64,000 nt of DNA. Origin: Arthrobacter terricola (lineage in GTDB: Bacteria > Actinomycetota > Actinomycetes > Actinomycetales > Micrococcaceae). The stretch covers positions 1-64,000 of the forward strand of contig NZ_SMRU01000005.1 in the NCBI RefSeq assembly GCF_004354015.1. Reading direction: 5' to 3'. Positions 1 through 7,835 of this stretch are shown here, piece by piece. The position numbers and the translations under genes are program-made. The notes under the pieces were generated by a model, which saw nothing but the letters and a program-made list of their open reading frames with translations, did not search any database and had not been told where the DNA came from. Positions within the stretch are counted from its first letter, which is position 1. The number at the start of each line of letters is the position of its first letter.

Positions 1-228
1 CAGTGGTACCTGCAATGGGGCGGCGTCATCTTCGTCGCGTTCGTCGTCATCGCCGGACTGCTCCTCTACAGGCTGCGCATCCGCCACCGCACCGGCGTCC
101 TCGAAGAACACTCCGCCCCCACCACCAGCGACCAGGACATCGCCGAACTCGAGGAAGCCTACCAACTCGACGCCGTCCAAGGCTCCAACGACCCCGACGA
201 CGACGAACTCGAACGCGCACTCATCTAA
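1..228 (+). CDS. C-terminal end of an integral membrane protein, probably a permease (partial)
   Basis: The gene runs in from the left edge; 75 codons remain before TAA. The visible part is one hydrophobic span (GVIFVAFVVIAGLLLY), a basic stop-transfer patch (RLRIRHR) and an acidic cytoplasmic tail ending ELERALI. This layout suits the last transmembrane helix and tail of a secondary transporter, for example an APC-type amino-acid permease, but no family motif is left to prove it. A strong hairpin follows 30 nt after the stop. Confidence 0.6.
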   Translation, partial: QWYLQWGGVIFVAFVVIAGLLLYRLRIRHRTGVLEEHSAPTTSDQDIAELEEAYQLDAVQGSNDPDDDELERALI

Positions 229-258
229 CCCCGCAAAAGAACCCACCCCGCAAAAACA

Positions 259-293
259 GGAAGGCAAGACCGCCACAAACGGTCTTGCCTTCC
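259..293 (+). terminator. Intrinsic terminator-like hairpin
   Basis: A perfect 14-bp stem (259-272 with 280-293) around a 7-nt loop follows the transporter stop codon. There is no clear T-run, as is common in high-GC actinobacteria. It separates the rightward transporter gene from the convergent GntR gene and may serve both. Confidence 0.7.
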
Positions 294-398
294 CGCGTCA
301 CACCAGGCCAACCCCTGCAGGGAACCGTCGCGCAGGACGTTCGTGCCGACGTCGAGCACTACCGCCTCGGGCGAGACATGGCCGCCAGTCCACAGCGG

Positions 399-1094
399 CT
401 AGAGAACGGCGCGGATCAGATTCTCGAACTCTGTGACGTGCTTGGTGGTCAGCCGCGCAGCCGCTTCGGCGTCGCCGTCGGCGATCGTCTCCAGCAGTTC
501 GATGTGCTGGGCAATGTGTTCGGACACGGGCGGAAGCTTTTCCAGCACGAGGCTCCAGATCCGGGTGGCGAGGTTGTCGTAGCGAATCAGTACGTCTTCA
601 AGGTGCCGGCTTCCCGTGGCGCGGTAGATAAGCCGGTGCACACGCATGTCGAGGCGCATGAGGTCCCGCTGGGCCTGCTTTCCAGCCAGGAGTTGCTTGA
701 CCTCCCTGGCCACGTCCCGGAGTTCCTGCCTGATCACGGGCGAAGCCAGGCGCGCCGCGCGGGAGGATGCCGCAGGTTCCAAGAGTTGGCGGATCTCGGA
801 AATTTCGGCGAGGTCGGTGATATCCACTCCGGCAGCAAAGGTCCCTCGCCGAGGATAAGCCACCACCAGGTGTTCGCTTTCGAGCCGCTTCATCGCTTCC
901 CGGATGGGCGTCCTGCCAACGCCCAGGCGTCGGGATATCTGATCGTCATTGAGCGGTTCGCCAGGCTTGATGTCGAGGACGATGAGTTCATCGCACAGCA
1001 CCCTGTAGGCGAAGTCGGCGTAGGACTCATCGTCCTGCCGTACTGGAATATCGGTACCGGCAATGTCGACGGGCAGTTCGCCGCTGCTTTCCAC
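399..1094 (-). CDS. GntR-family transcriptional regulator, FadR/FCD subfamily
   Basis: A 231-residue DNA-binding repressor or activator. The N-terminal winged helix-turn-helix spans about residues 27-90 (LNDDQISRRLGVGRTPIREA is the typical GntR recognition region) and is followed by an all-helical FCD ligand domain (about 95-225, starting EIRQLLEP). Such proteins usually sense organic acids or other catabolic substrates. The GTG start at 1094 has AAGGAA 7 nt upstream. It is transcribed away from the dehydrogenase remnant and the Rieske-oxygenase block. Sequence motifs in its own upstream region recur in the ferredoxin/reductase promoter region at 5.1 kb, so it may control that block. This is inference; the IclR protein at 1842 is the alternative controller. 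Confidence 0.9.
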   Translation of the reverse strand: MESSGELPVDIAGTDIPVRQDDESYADFAYRVLCDELIVLDIKPGEPLNDDQISRRLGVGRTPIREAMKRLESEHLVVAYPRRGTFAAGVDITDLAEISEIRQLLEPAASSRAARLASPVIRQELRDVAREVKQLLAGKQAQRDLMRLDMRVHRLIYRATGSRHLEDVLIRYDNLATRIWSLVLEKLPPVSEHIAQHIELLETIADGDAEAAARLTTKHVTEFENLIRAVL

Positions 1095-1162
1095 TTTTAC
1101 GTTCCTTCCATACCCGGCGGAGCCTTGACTCGCACGCTCCCTGACAATAGTATTCCCAGAAC

Positions 1163-1200
1163 TGATATATCATTAGTGGCGTATCAAAATATCAAGCGAT
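1163..1200. promoter_or_regulatory. Candidate operator upstream of the GntR gene
   Basis: It contains a perfect 10-bp palindrome TGATATATCA (1163-1172), of the size FCD-type GntR proteins often bind, then GTGGCGTATCAA (1176-1187) and TATCAAGCGAT (1190-1200). The last two recur, with one change, at 5155-5171 in front of the reductase gene. Function is inferred from the palindrome, the position and the recurrence. Confidence 0.4.
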
Positions 1201-1380
1201 CCGCACACTCCTCCATGTTTCGCGCTGAGAGGGATGAGCCGTTCCGTCGCCGATGGACGGTGCTTCGGTGCCTGAAACCTGGGGAGGTATTCATCGAAGC
1301 ATCGCCTTTGGGTGGCGGCCGGCGTATTTCAACCATTGCCAACCCGCCAACGTAGGCCGGAAAGTTCCGCATGGTGCCAT

Positions 1381-1682
1381 CTCGGCAGCGCCTATGGGTA
1401 CGTGGACATGGGTGGCCGGGTCGGCGGACAGGCAGAGTACGTCCTTGTCCCGTATGCCGATTGGAACCTGCCACCGTGCTGAACTCCCTCATGGAGATCA
1501 CCGCCGCGGGCGGCGCCCTGGGCGCCCCCGGCCTCTACGTCACGGGCGACCCGGACGGGATCGGCAAAGCCGTCAACGCCAAAGCCGTCGGGCTCGACGA
1601 CGCTCCACGCGGTTACGCCGAGTTCGACGCCGGGGCCGCAACAAAGTTCGTCCTCAACCCGAACGGCTACGTCAAGGCCTAG
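1381..1682 (+). pseudogene. fdhA: Remnant of glutathione-independent formaldehyde dehydrogenase (zinc alcohol dehydrogenase family)
   Basis: Three islands of a formaldehyde dehydrogenase of the FdhA type survive. GSAYGYVDMGGRVGGQAEYV and VPYADWN lie in frame 1 from 1384. ATVLNSLMEITAAGG and GLYVTGDPDGI lie in frame 3. KAVGLDDAPRGYAEFDAG to the stop at 1682 form the third. In intact enzymes about 200 residues lie between the first two islands and about 45 between the last two, and the whole N-terminus is missing. The first junction (about 1465) also changes frame. The gene is therefore deleted internally and non-functional. It still ends in front of two hairpins. Formaldehyde is the by-product expected from the Rieske demethylase nearby, which suggests one former pathway. 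Confidence 0.85.
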
Positions 1683-1704
1683 GGACCGCGCAACTGCTCC
1701 AGGT

Positions 1705-1729
1705 TTTCCGGGCGGCTACCGCCCGGAAA
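1705..1729 (+). terminator. Hairpin after the fdhA remnant
   Basis: An 11-bp perfect stem (1705-1715 with 1719-1729) with a 3-nt loop lies 22 nt after the pseudogene stop. With the hairpin just downstream it forms a double terminator that has outlived its gene. Confidence 0.65.
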
Positions 1730-1738
1730 TCCGCCAGC

Positions 1739-1765
1739 GAGAGGCACCCCACCGGGGTGCCTCTC
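1739..1765 (+). terminator. Second hairpin between the fdhA remnant and the IclR gene
   Basis: A perfect 12-bp stem (1739-1750 with 1754-1765) with loop ACC, followed by TCGTCGTCT. It should isolate the IclR gene at 1842 from upstream transcription. Confidence 0.65.
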
Positions 1766-1841
1766 GTCGTCTCCGGGACTCTGCTAGCGTTGCCTCGTTG
1801 GGTAGGATTTGTGATTTCCAACCGGAAAGGCATGAGGCGCG

Positions 1842-2651
1842 ATGGCGGCCGGAGGCAAGGACACGGAAACTGAAAAGGACTCTGACGGTCCGGGCGGCGG
1901 CGTCCAGTCCGTTGACCGCGCCCTGCAGATTCTGGAGATCCTGGCCCGGCAAGGACATGCTGGCGTCAGCGAGATCGCAGAAGAGATGGGCGTCCATAAG
2001 TCCACCGTGTTCAGGCTGATGGGTTCGCTCGTGAGCCGGGAAATCGTGCGCCAAAACACCGAGCGCGGAAAATACCAGCTAGGTTTCGGGATCCTGAGGC
2101 TGGCGAGCTCCGTGCCCGGACGGCTCAGCTTGGTCCACGAGGCCAGGACCGTCCTCGAAGGCTTGGCCGATACGTACAAAGAGACAGTCAACCTGGCCGT
2201 CCTGCGCTCGAATTACGCCGTCAACGTCGATCAAGCCATGGGACCGTCCACGCTGGCCACCTATGACTGGGTGGGAGGCCTCACACCCCTGCATGCCACC
2301 TCAAGCGGGAAGGTCATGCTGGCAGCCCTCAGGGTGGAGGATAGGGACCGGATTTTCAAAGAGGTGGGCCTGGGGCCCCGGACGTCGCGAACTGTCACGG
2401 ACCGGGCCGTGTTGGAGGGCCAACTCCTGGAGGTCTCCCGGAACGGGTACTCGATTGTCCATGATGAGCTGGAAATAGGGCTGACGGCGGCAGCGGCGCC
2501 CATCTATAACCACATGGGCGAGGTCATCGGGGCTGTGAGCATCTCGGGCCCGGCCTTCCGGTTCAAGCCCGAAGACGATCCCGAACTGGTCAAAGGCCTC
2601 TGTGAGGCCGGCCTCGTGATCAGCGAGAAAATGGGCTACACACGGCAGTGA
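1842..2651 (+). CDS. IclR-family transcriptional regulator
   Basis: A 269-residue regulator. An N-terminal winged HTH (about residues 20-82: SVDRALQILEIL, then VSEIAEEMGVHKSTVFRLM) is followed by the GAF-like IclR effector domain (about 95-265; typical elements ATSSGKVMLA and GLTAAAAPIYNHMGEVIGAVSISGP). IclR proteins commonly control catabolism of aromatic or methylated compounds from a position beside the target genes. This gene converges on the MFS transporter gene, about 100 nt away, and sits in the Rieske-oxygenase block, so it is a plausible pathway-specific regulator. The start at 1842 is the first ATG in frame; the first 18 residues are low-complexity and the true start could be slightly downstream. 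Confidence 0.92.
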   Translation: MAAGGKDTETEKDSDGPGGGVQSVDRALQILEILARQGHAGVSEIAEEMGVHKSTVFRLMGSLVSREIVRQNTERGKYQLGFGILRLASSVPGRLSLVHEARTVLEGLADTYKETVNLAVLRSNYAVNVDQAMGPSTLATYDWVGGLTPLHATSSGKVMLAALRVEDRDRIFKEVGLGPRTSRTVTDRAVLEGQLLEVSRNGYSIVHDELEIGLTAAAAPIYNHMGEVIGAVSISGPAFRFKPEDDPELVKGLCEAGLVISEKMGYTRQ

Positions 2652-2755
2652 CCCGTTCCCGGCGAGGAACGAGGCCACTGTGCCCGGCTGGTCGAGGAGC
2701 ACGGATCCGCCCGAGGGCCATGGCTCTGATTCGACGTCTCCGTGCAGTCCCGGTG

Positions 2756-4168
2756 TCAGTGGGAGAAGTCTTCCGAGATCTCGGCGAGGGTGCGCCCCTT
2801 CGTCTCAGGGGCGAGCCATTGCGAGAGGACTGCGCCAAGGAATGCGACTGCGGCGGCTACGACCATGCTTGGGCCCAGGCCGATGTTGCTGATCGCCCAT
2901 GGCAGGGCGAAGGTGCCGAGTGCGGCTCCGATGCGGCTGAAGGCCGCGGCGAAGCCCATGCCGATGCCGCGCAGGTGGCCGGGGAATAGCTCGGCCGGAT
3001 AGACCTGGGTCATCGTGGTGTAGCCGGCATTGAAGAAGGAGAAGGCGAGAAACAGGACGAGCACGAGGATCGCTGGTGCGTTCGCCCAGACTCCAATGAT
3101 CAGCAGGATGCCTGCGCAGAGCCACTGCCCGGGCACGGTGAGGATTCGGCGGCCGAGCTTGTCAATCAGTACGACGGTGATGACAACACCGGCGGCAGCA
3201 AGTGCGGACAGGCCGACTCCACCGGCCCAGCCGCCGCCGAAGCCGAATTGGTTGAGCACCTCGTCGGCGAAGGTCGCGATCGCGAAGTACGGAGTGACCG
3301 CGCAGAACCAAAAACCTGCGGTGAAGAGGGTGGTGCGCCAGTACTGCCTCGAGAACAGCATTCCGAAGGAGGCGCCCTTGATTTTGGTGCTGCTCTGCGC
3401 CGCCTGGGCCTCCTGGATCATCCTCAGGTCGATCTCTTCGGTGATGCTGTTATGCATCTGGGGCGATTCGACGTACCTGCGTGCGATCGCGAGTGCTTCC
3501 TCACGCCGCCCCTTCGTAATGAGCCAACTCGGCGATTCGGGCAGGCCCAAGCGGGCGAGGAACAGGACGAATGCGAGTATCGTGCTCGTGCCGATGACGA
3601 GGCGCCATGGGGTGCCGGCGTCGTGCAGGAGCGTGCCGATGATGAATGCCATCATGAAGCCGACGTACCAGGCGATCAGCGTCAGCCCGAGCAATCGCCC
3701 GCGGAGCTTTGGTGGGGAGAACTCTGATAGCAATGGCCCACCGATTGCGTACTCGCCGCCGATAGCGACACCCATGAAGAACCGGATGATGGCCAGCTGG
3801 ATCACGGCCCCATCTCCGGAGGTTACGAAGAACTGGGCCCCTGAGGCGACCAGGAACAGGCCCATGTCCACGAGGAACATGGGCTTGCGTCCGAACTTGT
3901 CAGTAGCCCAACCGGCCAGCGGGGAGCCGACGAAGATACCAACGAGCGGGCCTGCGGCGATCATGCCCAGAGACAGTGCGTCGAGCTGGAGATCTGAGCG
4001 CATGAGTCCGGTGACGGGGCCGATGATTCCGAGGATGTAACCATCCAGGAACATCCCGCCGATGAAGACAGCGACAAGCCTGAGCATGAAGCGGCGTTTG
4101 AACTTGGAGCTGGTCTCTTTTGATAAGGAGGTGTCGACGGAGGCCGTCGTCCTAGTCGGTTGGGTCAT
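2756..4168 (-). CDS. MFS transporter (metabolite:H+ symporter / sugar-porter-like)
   Basis: A 470-residue permease with 12 predicted hydrophobic spans. The MFS loop 2-3 motif is clear (GWATDKFGRKP, about residues 86-96) and a related motif opens the second half (IDKLGRR). An acidic residue in TM1 (FLDGY, about 41-45) is as in aromatic-acid/H+ and metabolite/H+ symporters. I chose ATG 4168 because it has AGAAGGGA about 9 nt upstream and gives a normal N-terminus; a longer reading frame extends to 4270. It lies between the IclR gene and the Rieske ferredoxin gene, so uptake of the oxygenase substrate is its likely job. The exact substrate cannot be read from sequence. Confidence 0.92.
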   Translation of the reverse strand: MTQPTRTTASVDTSLSKETSSKFKRRFMLRLVAVFIGGMFLDGYILGIIGPVTGLMRSDLQLDALSLGMIAAGPLVGIFVGSPLAGWATDKFGRKPMFLVDMGLFLVASGAQFFVTSGDGAVIQLAIIRFFMGVAIGGEYAIGGPLLSEFSPPKLRGRLLGLTLIAWYVGFMMAFIIGTLLHDAGTPWRLVIGTSTILAFVLFLARLGLPESPSWLITKGRREEALAIARRYVESPQMHNSITEEIDLRMIQEAQAAQSSTKIKGASFGMLFSRQYWRTTLFTAGFWFCAVTPYFAIATFADEVLNQFGFGGGWAGGVGLSALAAAGVVITVVLIDKLGRRILTVPGQWLCAGILLIIGVWANAPAILVLVLFLAFSFFNAGYTTMTQVYPAELFPGHLRGIGMGFAAAFSRIGAALGTFALPWAISNIGLGPSMVVAAAVAFLGAVLSQWLAPETKGRTLAEISEDFSH

Positions 4169-4589
4169 TGAGATTTGTTCCCTTCTGGTTTCAGCGCAAA
4201 CCGCTGACGGCACCCGAGCGCCGTTTCCTATACCCACTGACAGCCGCCGCCATTGGCGGCCGGTGGACAAGGCCGGCTGGCTCGATGCCGGCCGATGCGG
4301 CCGCGCAGGACTCGCGAGATGATTTCGGCGTCGTCATGCATCGCTGCTCTTCAAGATCGCTACGGCAAGGGCCTTGGCTTCCGGCAGAGCGTGACAAGTT
4401 AAATGGTTGTATCCGTCGACACTCGCCGGGGCATGTCTGAACCGACGCAGGTTCTCGCCACCGGGATGGAATCGTCCATACGCTTAGCCGAAAGGACCAG
4501 GACCAAAACAGACCTTCGCTGCCTTCGTTGACCGTGAAATCACCGTTGATTGTCATACGGGGTCCTTTGTTGATTATTGCGCGGAACGC
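4169..4589. other. Intergenic region between the MFS and ferredoxin genes
   Basis: About 420 nt with no convincing gene. Open frames here have atypical composition for this genome, no good ribosome-binding site and no recognisable motif. It presumably contains the promoter of the MFS gene and the end of the ferredoxin transcript; I see no strong hairpin. Confidence 0.5.
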
Positions 4590-4940
4590 TCAAACATGGC
4601 CTTGCGGAGTGAGTCCCGGCGGAAGGTTGGGGACTTCGGTGGACTCGACGACCATGATGTCGCCGTCGACAACTTTGACTTCATGGACGCGGACCGGCAG
4701 CTTGGCCGGCGGGGCATCCACGGACCCGCTGCGCAGGTCGAACCTCGACGCGTGGAGCGGGCATTCCACCCAGCAGTCCTCAACGTAGCCGTCGGCAAGG
4801 GAGGCGTCCTGGTGGGTGCAGGTGTCATCGATGGCGAAGAGCTCGCCTTCTTCGGTGTGGAAGACGGCGATGGGCGGAGCTGTATCAAGCCGTAGCGCCT
4901 CCCCGGGAGCAAGTTCACTGAGCGGGCAGGCCTTATGCAT
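4590..4940 (-). CDS. Rieske-type [2Fe-2S] ferredoxin of an oxygenase system
   Basis: A 116-residue soluble electron carrier. The Rieske cluster ligands are Cys41-x-His43 (DTCTHQD) and Cys60-x-x-His63 (VECPLHASRF), with the expected 16-residue spacing between pairs. The protein ends LPVRVHEVKVVDGDIMVV, usual for oxygenase ferredoxins of the NirD/BphF type (about 105-115 residues). I chose ATG 4940 (GAGG 6 nt upstream) over the adjacent ATG 4943, which is too close to the Shine-Dalgarno. It is divergent from the reductase and oxygenase genes, so the three parts of one electron chain are split over two transcripts sharing one control region. Confidence 0.93.
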   Translation of the reverse strand: MHKACPLSELAPGEALRLDTAPPIAVFHTEEGELFAIDDTCTHQDASLADGYVEDCWVECPLHASRFDLRSGSVDAPPAKLPVRVHEVKVVDGDIMVVESTEVPNLPPGLTPQGHV

Positions 4941-5106
4941 CATGCACCTCTTTTTTCGTAAGGGAATGGGTTTGGCGGACGAGATCGGAAGAAAACAGAA
5001 GGACACTCTTGGAGGTGTTTCGCATGGATCAACACGATTCGCGCTAAGCAACAGAGTGCTCCAGCTCACACCGCTTGTCAAGGACTTTTCATTGCTCGAC
5101 CTCCCC

Positions 5107-5171
5107 TTGACACTGCGAGCGCGATAGGTCACGCTGTTGCATATCGCGACTCTTGTTGCGTATCAAGCGAT
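5107..5171. promoter_or_regulatory. Divergent control region of the ferredoxin and reductase/oxygenase genes, with repeated motif
   Basis: The 248-nt gap between the divergent starts contains a direct repeat GTTGC(A/G)TATC at 5136-5145 and 5155-5164 (19-bp period, nearly two helical turns). The second copy continues as GTTGCGTATCAAGCGAT, matching sequence before the GntR gene at 1176-1200. A TTGACA element is at 5107-5112 on the + strand. A regulator-binding role is inference. Confidence 0.4.
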
Positions 5172-5188
5172 TTGAAAAGAGTGGTTTT

Positions 5189-6388
5189 ATGCAGACGCTC
5201 GCGATCGTGGGAGCCTCGCTCGCCGGATTATCGGCAGCCCGCGCGGCCCGCGCTCAAGGCTTCACCGGGCGGCTAATCATCATTGGCGATGAATGCCACC
5301 GCCCGTACGACCGGCCCCCGCTGTCAAAAGACTTCCTTCTTGGCACTATCACCGCCGACGATCTCTTCCTGGAGACCGACGACGACGGACTCCACGCCGA
5401 ATGGCTCCTCGGCCAGGAAGCCATAGGACTGGACGCCGCAACCCGCACCATCCGCCTCAACGACGGACACAGCATCAGCGCCGATGGCATTCTCATCGCC
5501 ACCGGTGCACGCGCCCGGCAACATCCGGAGCTCGCAGGACTAGGCAACGCCTTCACCCTGCGCACTTTGGCCGATGCCCAAGCACTCGCCGGGCACATGG
5601 TTCCAGGCGCCCGCCTCGCGGTCATCGGAGCCGGCTTCGTCGGTGCGGAGGTCGCATCCTCCGCGGCATCGCGCGGAATGAAGGTCACCATGATCAACAA
5701 TTCCGCTGTCCCCTTTACGGCCCAATTGGGCGAAGAGATGGGCAAGGTCGTCGCGAACCTCCACGCCGCGAACGGCGTGGAACTGCTTTCCGGCGCCGCC
5801 ATCACGGAAGTCCACCGGGACGGCGGCAAGGTGACCGGGCTGGTACTGTCCGACGGCCGCGAACTGGGTGTCGACGTCGTCGTGGTGGGCATCGGTGCCG
5901 AACCCAACGTCGAATGGCTCGAGGGCTCGGGCGTGGACCTCGACGGCGGGGTGGTTTGCGATGGGATGGGCCGCACGAACGTTCCCGGCATCGTCGCCGT
6001 GGGCGATTGCGCGGCATGGTTCGACGACGCCGTCGGACGTCCCCGCCGCATTGAACACTGGACCGGCGCTTTGGAACGCGCCGCCCTCGCTGTCCAGGCG
6101 CTACTGAACGAGGACGCACCGCAGCAGCCTGCGAAGCCGCCCTACTTCTGGTCCGACCAACACGGCGTCAAAATCCAGTTCGCCGGCCATTCGAGCGGTC
6201 ACGACCGCCTTGAAATCGAAGCCGGCGACCCACAGGAACACAGCTTTCTTGCCGTCTATTACCGGGGTGACACGCCCGTCGCGGTATTGGGCATGAACCA
6301 ACCAAGGCTCTTCACGAAGAGGCGGCGCAGTCTCCCCGCGCCCGCCCAAGCGCAAGAGCCCGCCGGACTTGCCGCCGTCGGGCACTAA
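5189..6388 (+). CDS. Ferredoxin reductase (FAD/NAD(P)H-dependent) of the Rieske oxygenase system
   Basis: A 399-residue flavoprotein that passes electrons from NAD(P)H to the Rieske ferredoxin. Visible motifs are an N-terminal FAD dinucleotide fold (IVGASLAGLSAARAARAQG), a central NAD-binding fold (LAVIGAGFVGAEVASSAA), the FAD-closing motif NVPGIVAVGDCAAW, and a C-terminal Reductase_C-like domain. Length matches BphA4/ThcD-type reductases (about 400-410). I chose ATG 5189 because the FAD fold then begins at residue 4, as in the family; an upstream TTG at 5153 would overlap the presumed operator. The oxygenase gene follows 73 nt downstream on the same strand. Confidence 0.92.
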   Translation: MQTLAIVGASLAGLSAARAARAQGFTGRLIIIGDECHRPYDRPPLSKDFLLGTITADDLFLETDDDGLHAEWLLGQEAIGLDAATRTIRLNDGHSISADGILIATGARARQHPELAGLGNAFTLRTLADAQALAGHMVPGARLAVIGAGFVGAEVASSAASRGMKVTMINNSAVPFTAQLGEEMGKVVANLHAANGVELLSGAAITEVHRDGGKVTGLVLSDGRELGVDVVVVGIGAEPNVEWLEGSGVDLDGGVVCDGMGRTNVPGIVAVGDCAAWFDDAVGRPRRIEHWTGALERAALAVQALLNEDAPQQPAKPPYFWSDQHGVKIQFAGHSSGHDRLEIEAGDPQEHSFLAVYYRGDTPVAVLGMNQPRLFTKRRRSLPAPAQAQEPAGLAAVGH

Positions 6389-6461
6389 GTCCGCTATCCA
6401 TTCCAAGACCCGCGGGCGTGAAGGCCACGTCCGTACCACCCTTTTGTTCTGAGGAGGAACA

Positions 6462-7598
6462 TTGACCGCTGAAGTCACCGCCCCGAGCTTGATTCCCACG
6501 CTTCCGGGATCCACCTATGTAGATGAGGCCGTGTTCCGGGCCGAGCAGGAACGTATCTTCGAGCAGATGTGGTTCTGCGCGATCCGTTCGGCGGACCTGG
6601 ACAAGGCCGGGGCATGGCGAACCGTGCAGGTAGGCAGGGAATCAGTGTTGATTTCCCGCACCCGCAAGGGAGCCATCCGCGCGTTCTACAACATCTGCCG
6701 CCACCGGGGCGTGAAGTTGTGCATGGAAGAACAAGGCGAAGCCGCCCGCTCCTTCCAGTGCCCGTACCACGCTTGGACCTATGACTTCGAGGGCAAGCTC
6801 ATCGCTGCGCCGAACTTGACCAAAATGCCGGACATCGACCGCGACGAATACGGCCTGGCCAAGGTCCACATCCGCGAATACCTCGGTTATGTCTGGGTCT
6901 GCCTCGCCGAGGAACCGCCCTCCTTCGAAGAGGACGTCATGGGCGCCATCGAGGAACGCCTCGGCGATGTGCACGCGATCGACGGTTACGACGTCGCCAA
7001 CCTCTCCCTCGGACGGCGCATCAAGTACGACGTGAAGGCCAACTGGAAGCTCATCATCGAGAACTTCATGGAGTGCTACCACTGCGCCACCATCCACCCC
7101 GAATTGACCGAGGTGCTTCCCGAATTCGCCGACGGGCTCGCCGCTCAATACTTCGTGGGCCACGGCGCCGAATTCGGCGAAGACATCAAGGGCTTCACCG
7201 TGGACGGCTCCGAAGGCCTGGACGTCATCCCCGGCGTCGCCGAGGACCAGGACCGGCGCTACTACGCCATCACCATCAAACCCACCGTGTTCGTGAACCT
7301 CGTCCCGGACCACGTGATCATCCACCGCATGTTCCCCCTCGCCGCGGACCGCACCATCGTGGAATGCGACTGGCTGTACCTGCCCAGCGTGGTCGAATCC
7401 GGCAAGGACGTGAGCGCCTCTGTGGAACTGTTCCACCGCGTCAACCAGCAAGACTTCGACGCCTGCGAGCGCTGCCAACCGGCCATGGGCTCACGTGTCT
7501 ACGCGAACGGCGGCGTCCTGGTCCCCAGCGAGCACCACATCGGCGCTTTCCACGATTGGATCCAGGAAAAGGTCGGCGACACCGTCCCCGCCCACTAA
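6462..7598 (+). CDS. Rieske non-haem iron oxygenase, terminal subunit, quaternary-ammonium (GbcA/CntA-like) clade
   Basis: A 378-residue oxygenase. The Rieske cluster ligands are Cys79-x-His81 (NICRHRG) and Cys100-x-x-His103 (QCPYHAW). The mononuclear iron site is in NFMECYHCATIHPEL, with His207 and His212. The residue that links the two metal sites is Glu204 in MECYH; glutamate instead of the usual aspartate is known from carnitine, glycine-betaine and choline oxygenases. Length (370-430) also fits that clade. Likely chemistry is oxidative demethylation or C-N cleavage of a trimethyl- or dimethylammonium compound, often releasing formaldehyde. The start is TTG 6462 with a strong GAGGAGGAA just upstream. 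No separate beta subunit is present. The exact substrate is not readable. Confidence 0.9.
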   Translation: MTAEVTAPSLIPTLPGSTYVDEAVFRAEQERIFEQMWFCAIRSADLDKAGAWRTVQVGRESVLISRTRKGAIRAFYNICRHRGVKLCMEEQGEAARSFQCPYHAWTYDFEGKLIAAPNLTKMPDIDRDEYGLAKVHIREYLGYVWVCLAEEPPSFEEDVMGAIEERLGDVHAIDGYDVANLSLGRRIKYDVKANWKLIIENFMECYHCATIHPELTEVLPEFADGLAAQYFVGHGAEFGEDIKGFTVDGSEGLDVIPGVAEDQDRRYYAITIKPTVFVNLVPDHVIIHRMFPLAADRTIVECDWLYLPSVVESGKDVSASVELFHRVNQQDFDACERCQPAMGSRVYANGGVLVPSEHHIGAFHDWIQEKVGDTVPAH

Positions 7599-7610
7599 CC
7601 CCGCCCCCGG

Positions 7611-7828
7611 GGGAGCATGCTCAGCGCTTAGCTCGGCCACTGGACATAAACCCACTATGCCCACTGTTCCTAGCCACCACTGGACATGCTCCCCCGGAAC
7701 CACCAACCCACCCACTGAGCATGCTCAGCGCTGAGCTTGGCCACTGGACATAAACCCACTATGCCCCCCCTTCAAGGCAAACGCTGAGCATGTCCCTAAG
7801 AACACCACCCTAAAAATGGGCATGCTCC
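7611..7828. repeat. Array of short interspersed repeats (GAGCATGCTCAGCGC / GGACATAAACCCACTATGCCC family)
   Basis: Two near-identical copies of about 48-58 nt occur at 7611-7669 and 7726-7773. Each starts GAGCATGCTCAGCGCT (containing palindrome GAGCATGCTC), continues GGCCACTGGACATAAAC and ends CCACTATGCCC. Partial copies are at 7679-7695 (inverted), 7783-7795 and 7818-7828. The same modules recur at 35334-35446. The array fills the gap between the oxygenase gene and the convergent LOG gene and has no coding potential. It looks like a REP-type non-autonomous repeat. Confidence 0.75.
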
Positions 7829-7835
7829 TCAGGGC

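Noticed and set aside
3-1355. Long rightward open frame of 450 codons over the GntR gene
   Set aside because: It is antisense to the well-supported GntR gene, has Arg/Pro/His-rich composition typical of a GC-rich shadow frame, and reads through the transporter end and a terminator.
1184-1501. 105-codon leftward frame over the fdhA remnant
   Set aside because: The opposite strand carries recognisable formaldehyde dehydrogenase islands; the leftward frame is Arg-rich with no motif.
4191-4556. 121-codon leftward open frame between the MFS and ferredoxin genes
   Set aside because: No ribosome-binding site, atypical residue composition, no motif, and it overlaps the likely MFS promoter region.
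7611-7828. CRISPR-like array
   Set aside because: Only two full repeats, repeats themselves contain palindromes, the intervening sequence contains partial copies, and no cas gene is in the window.
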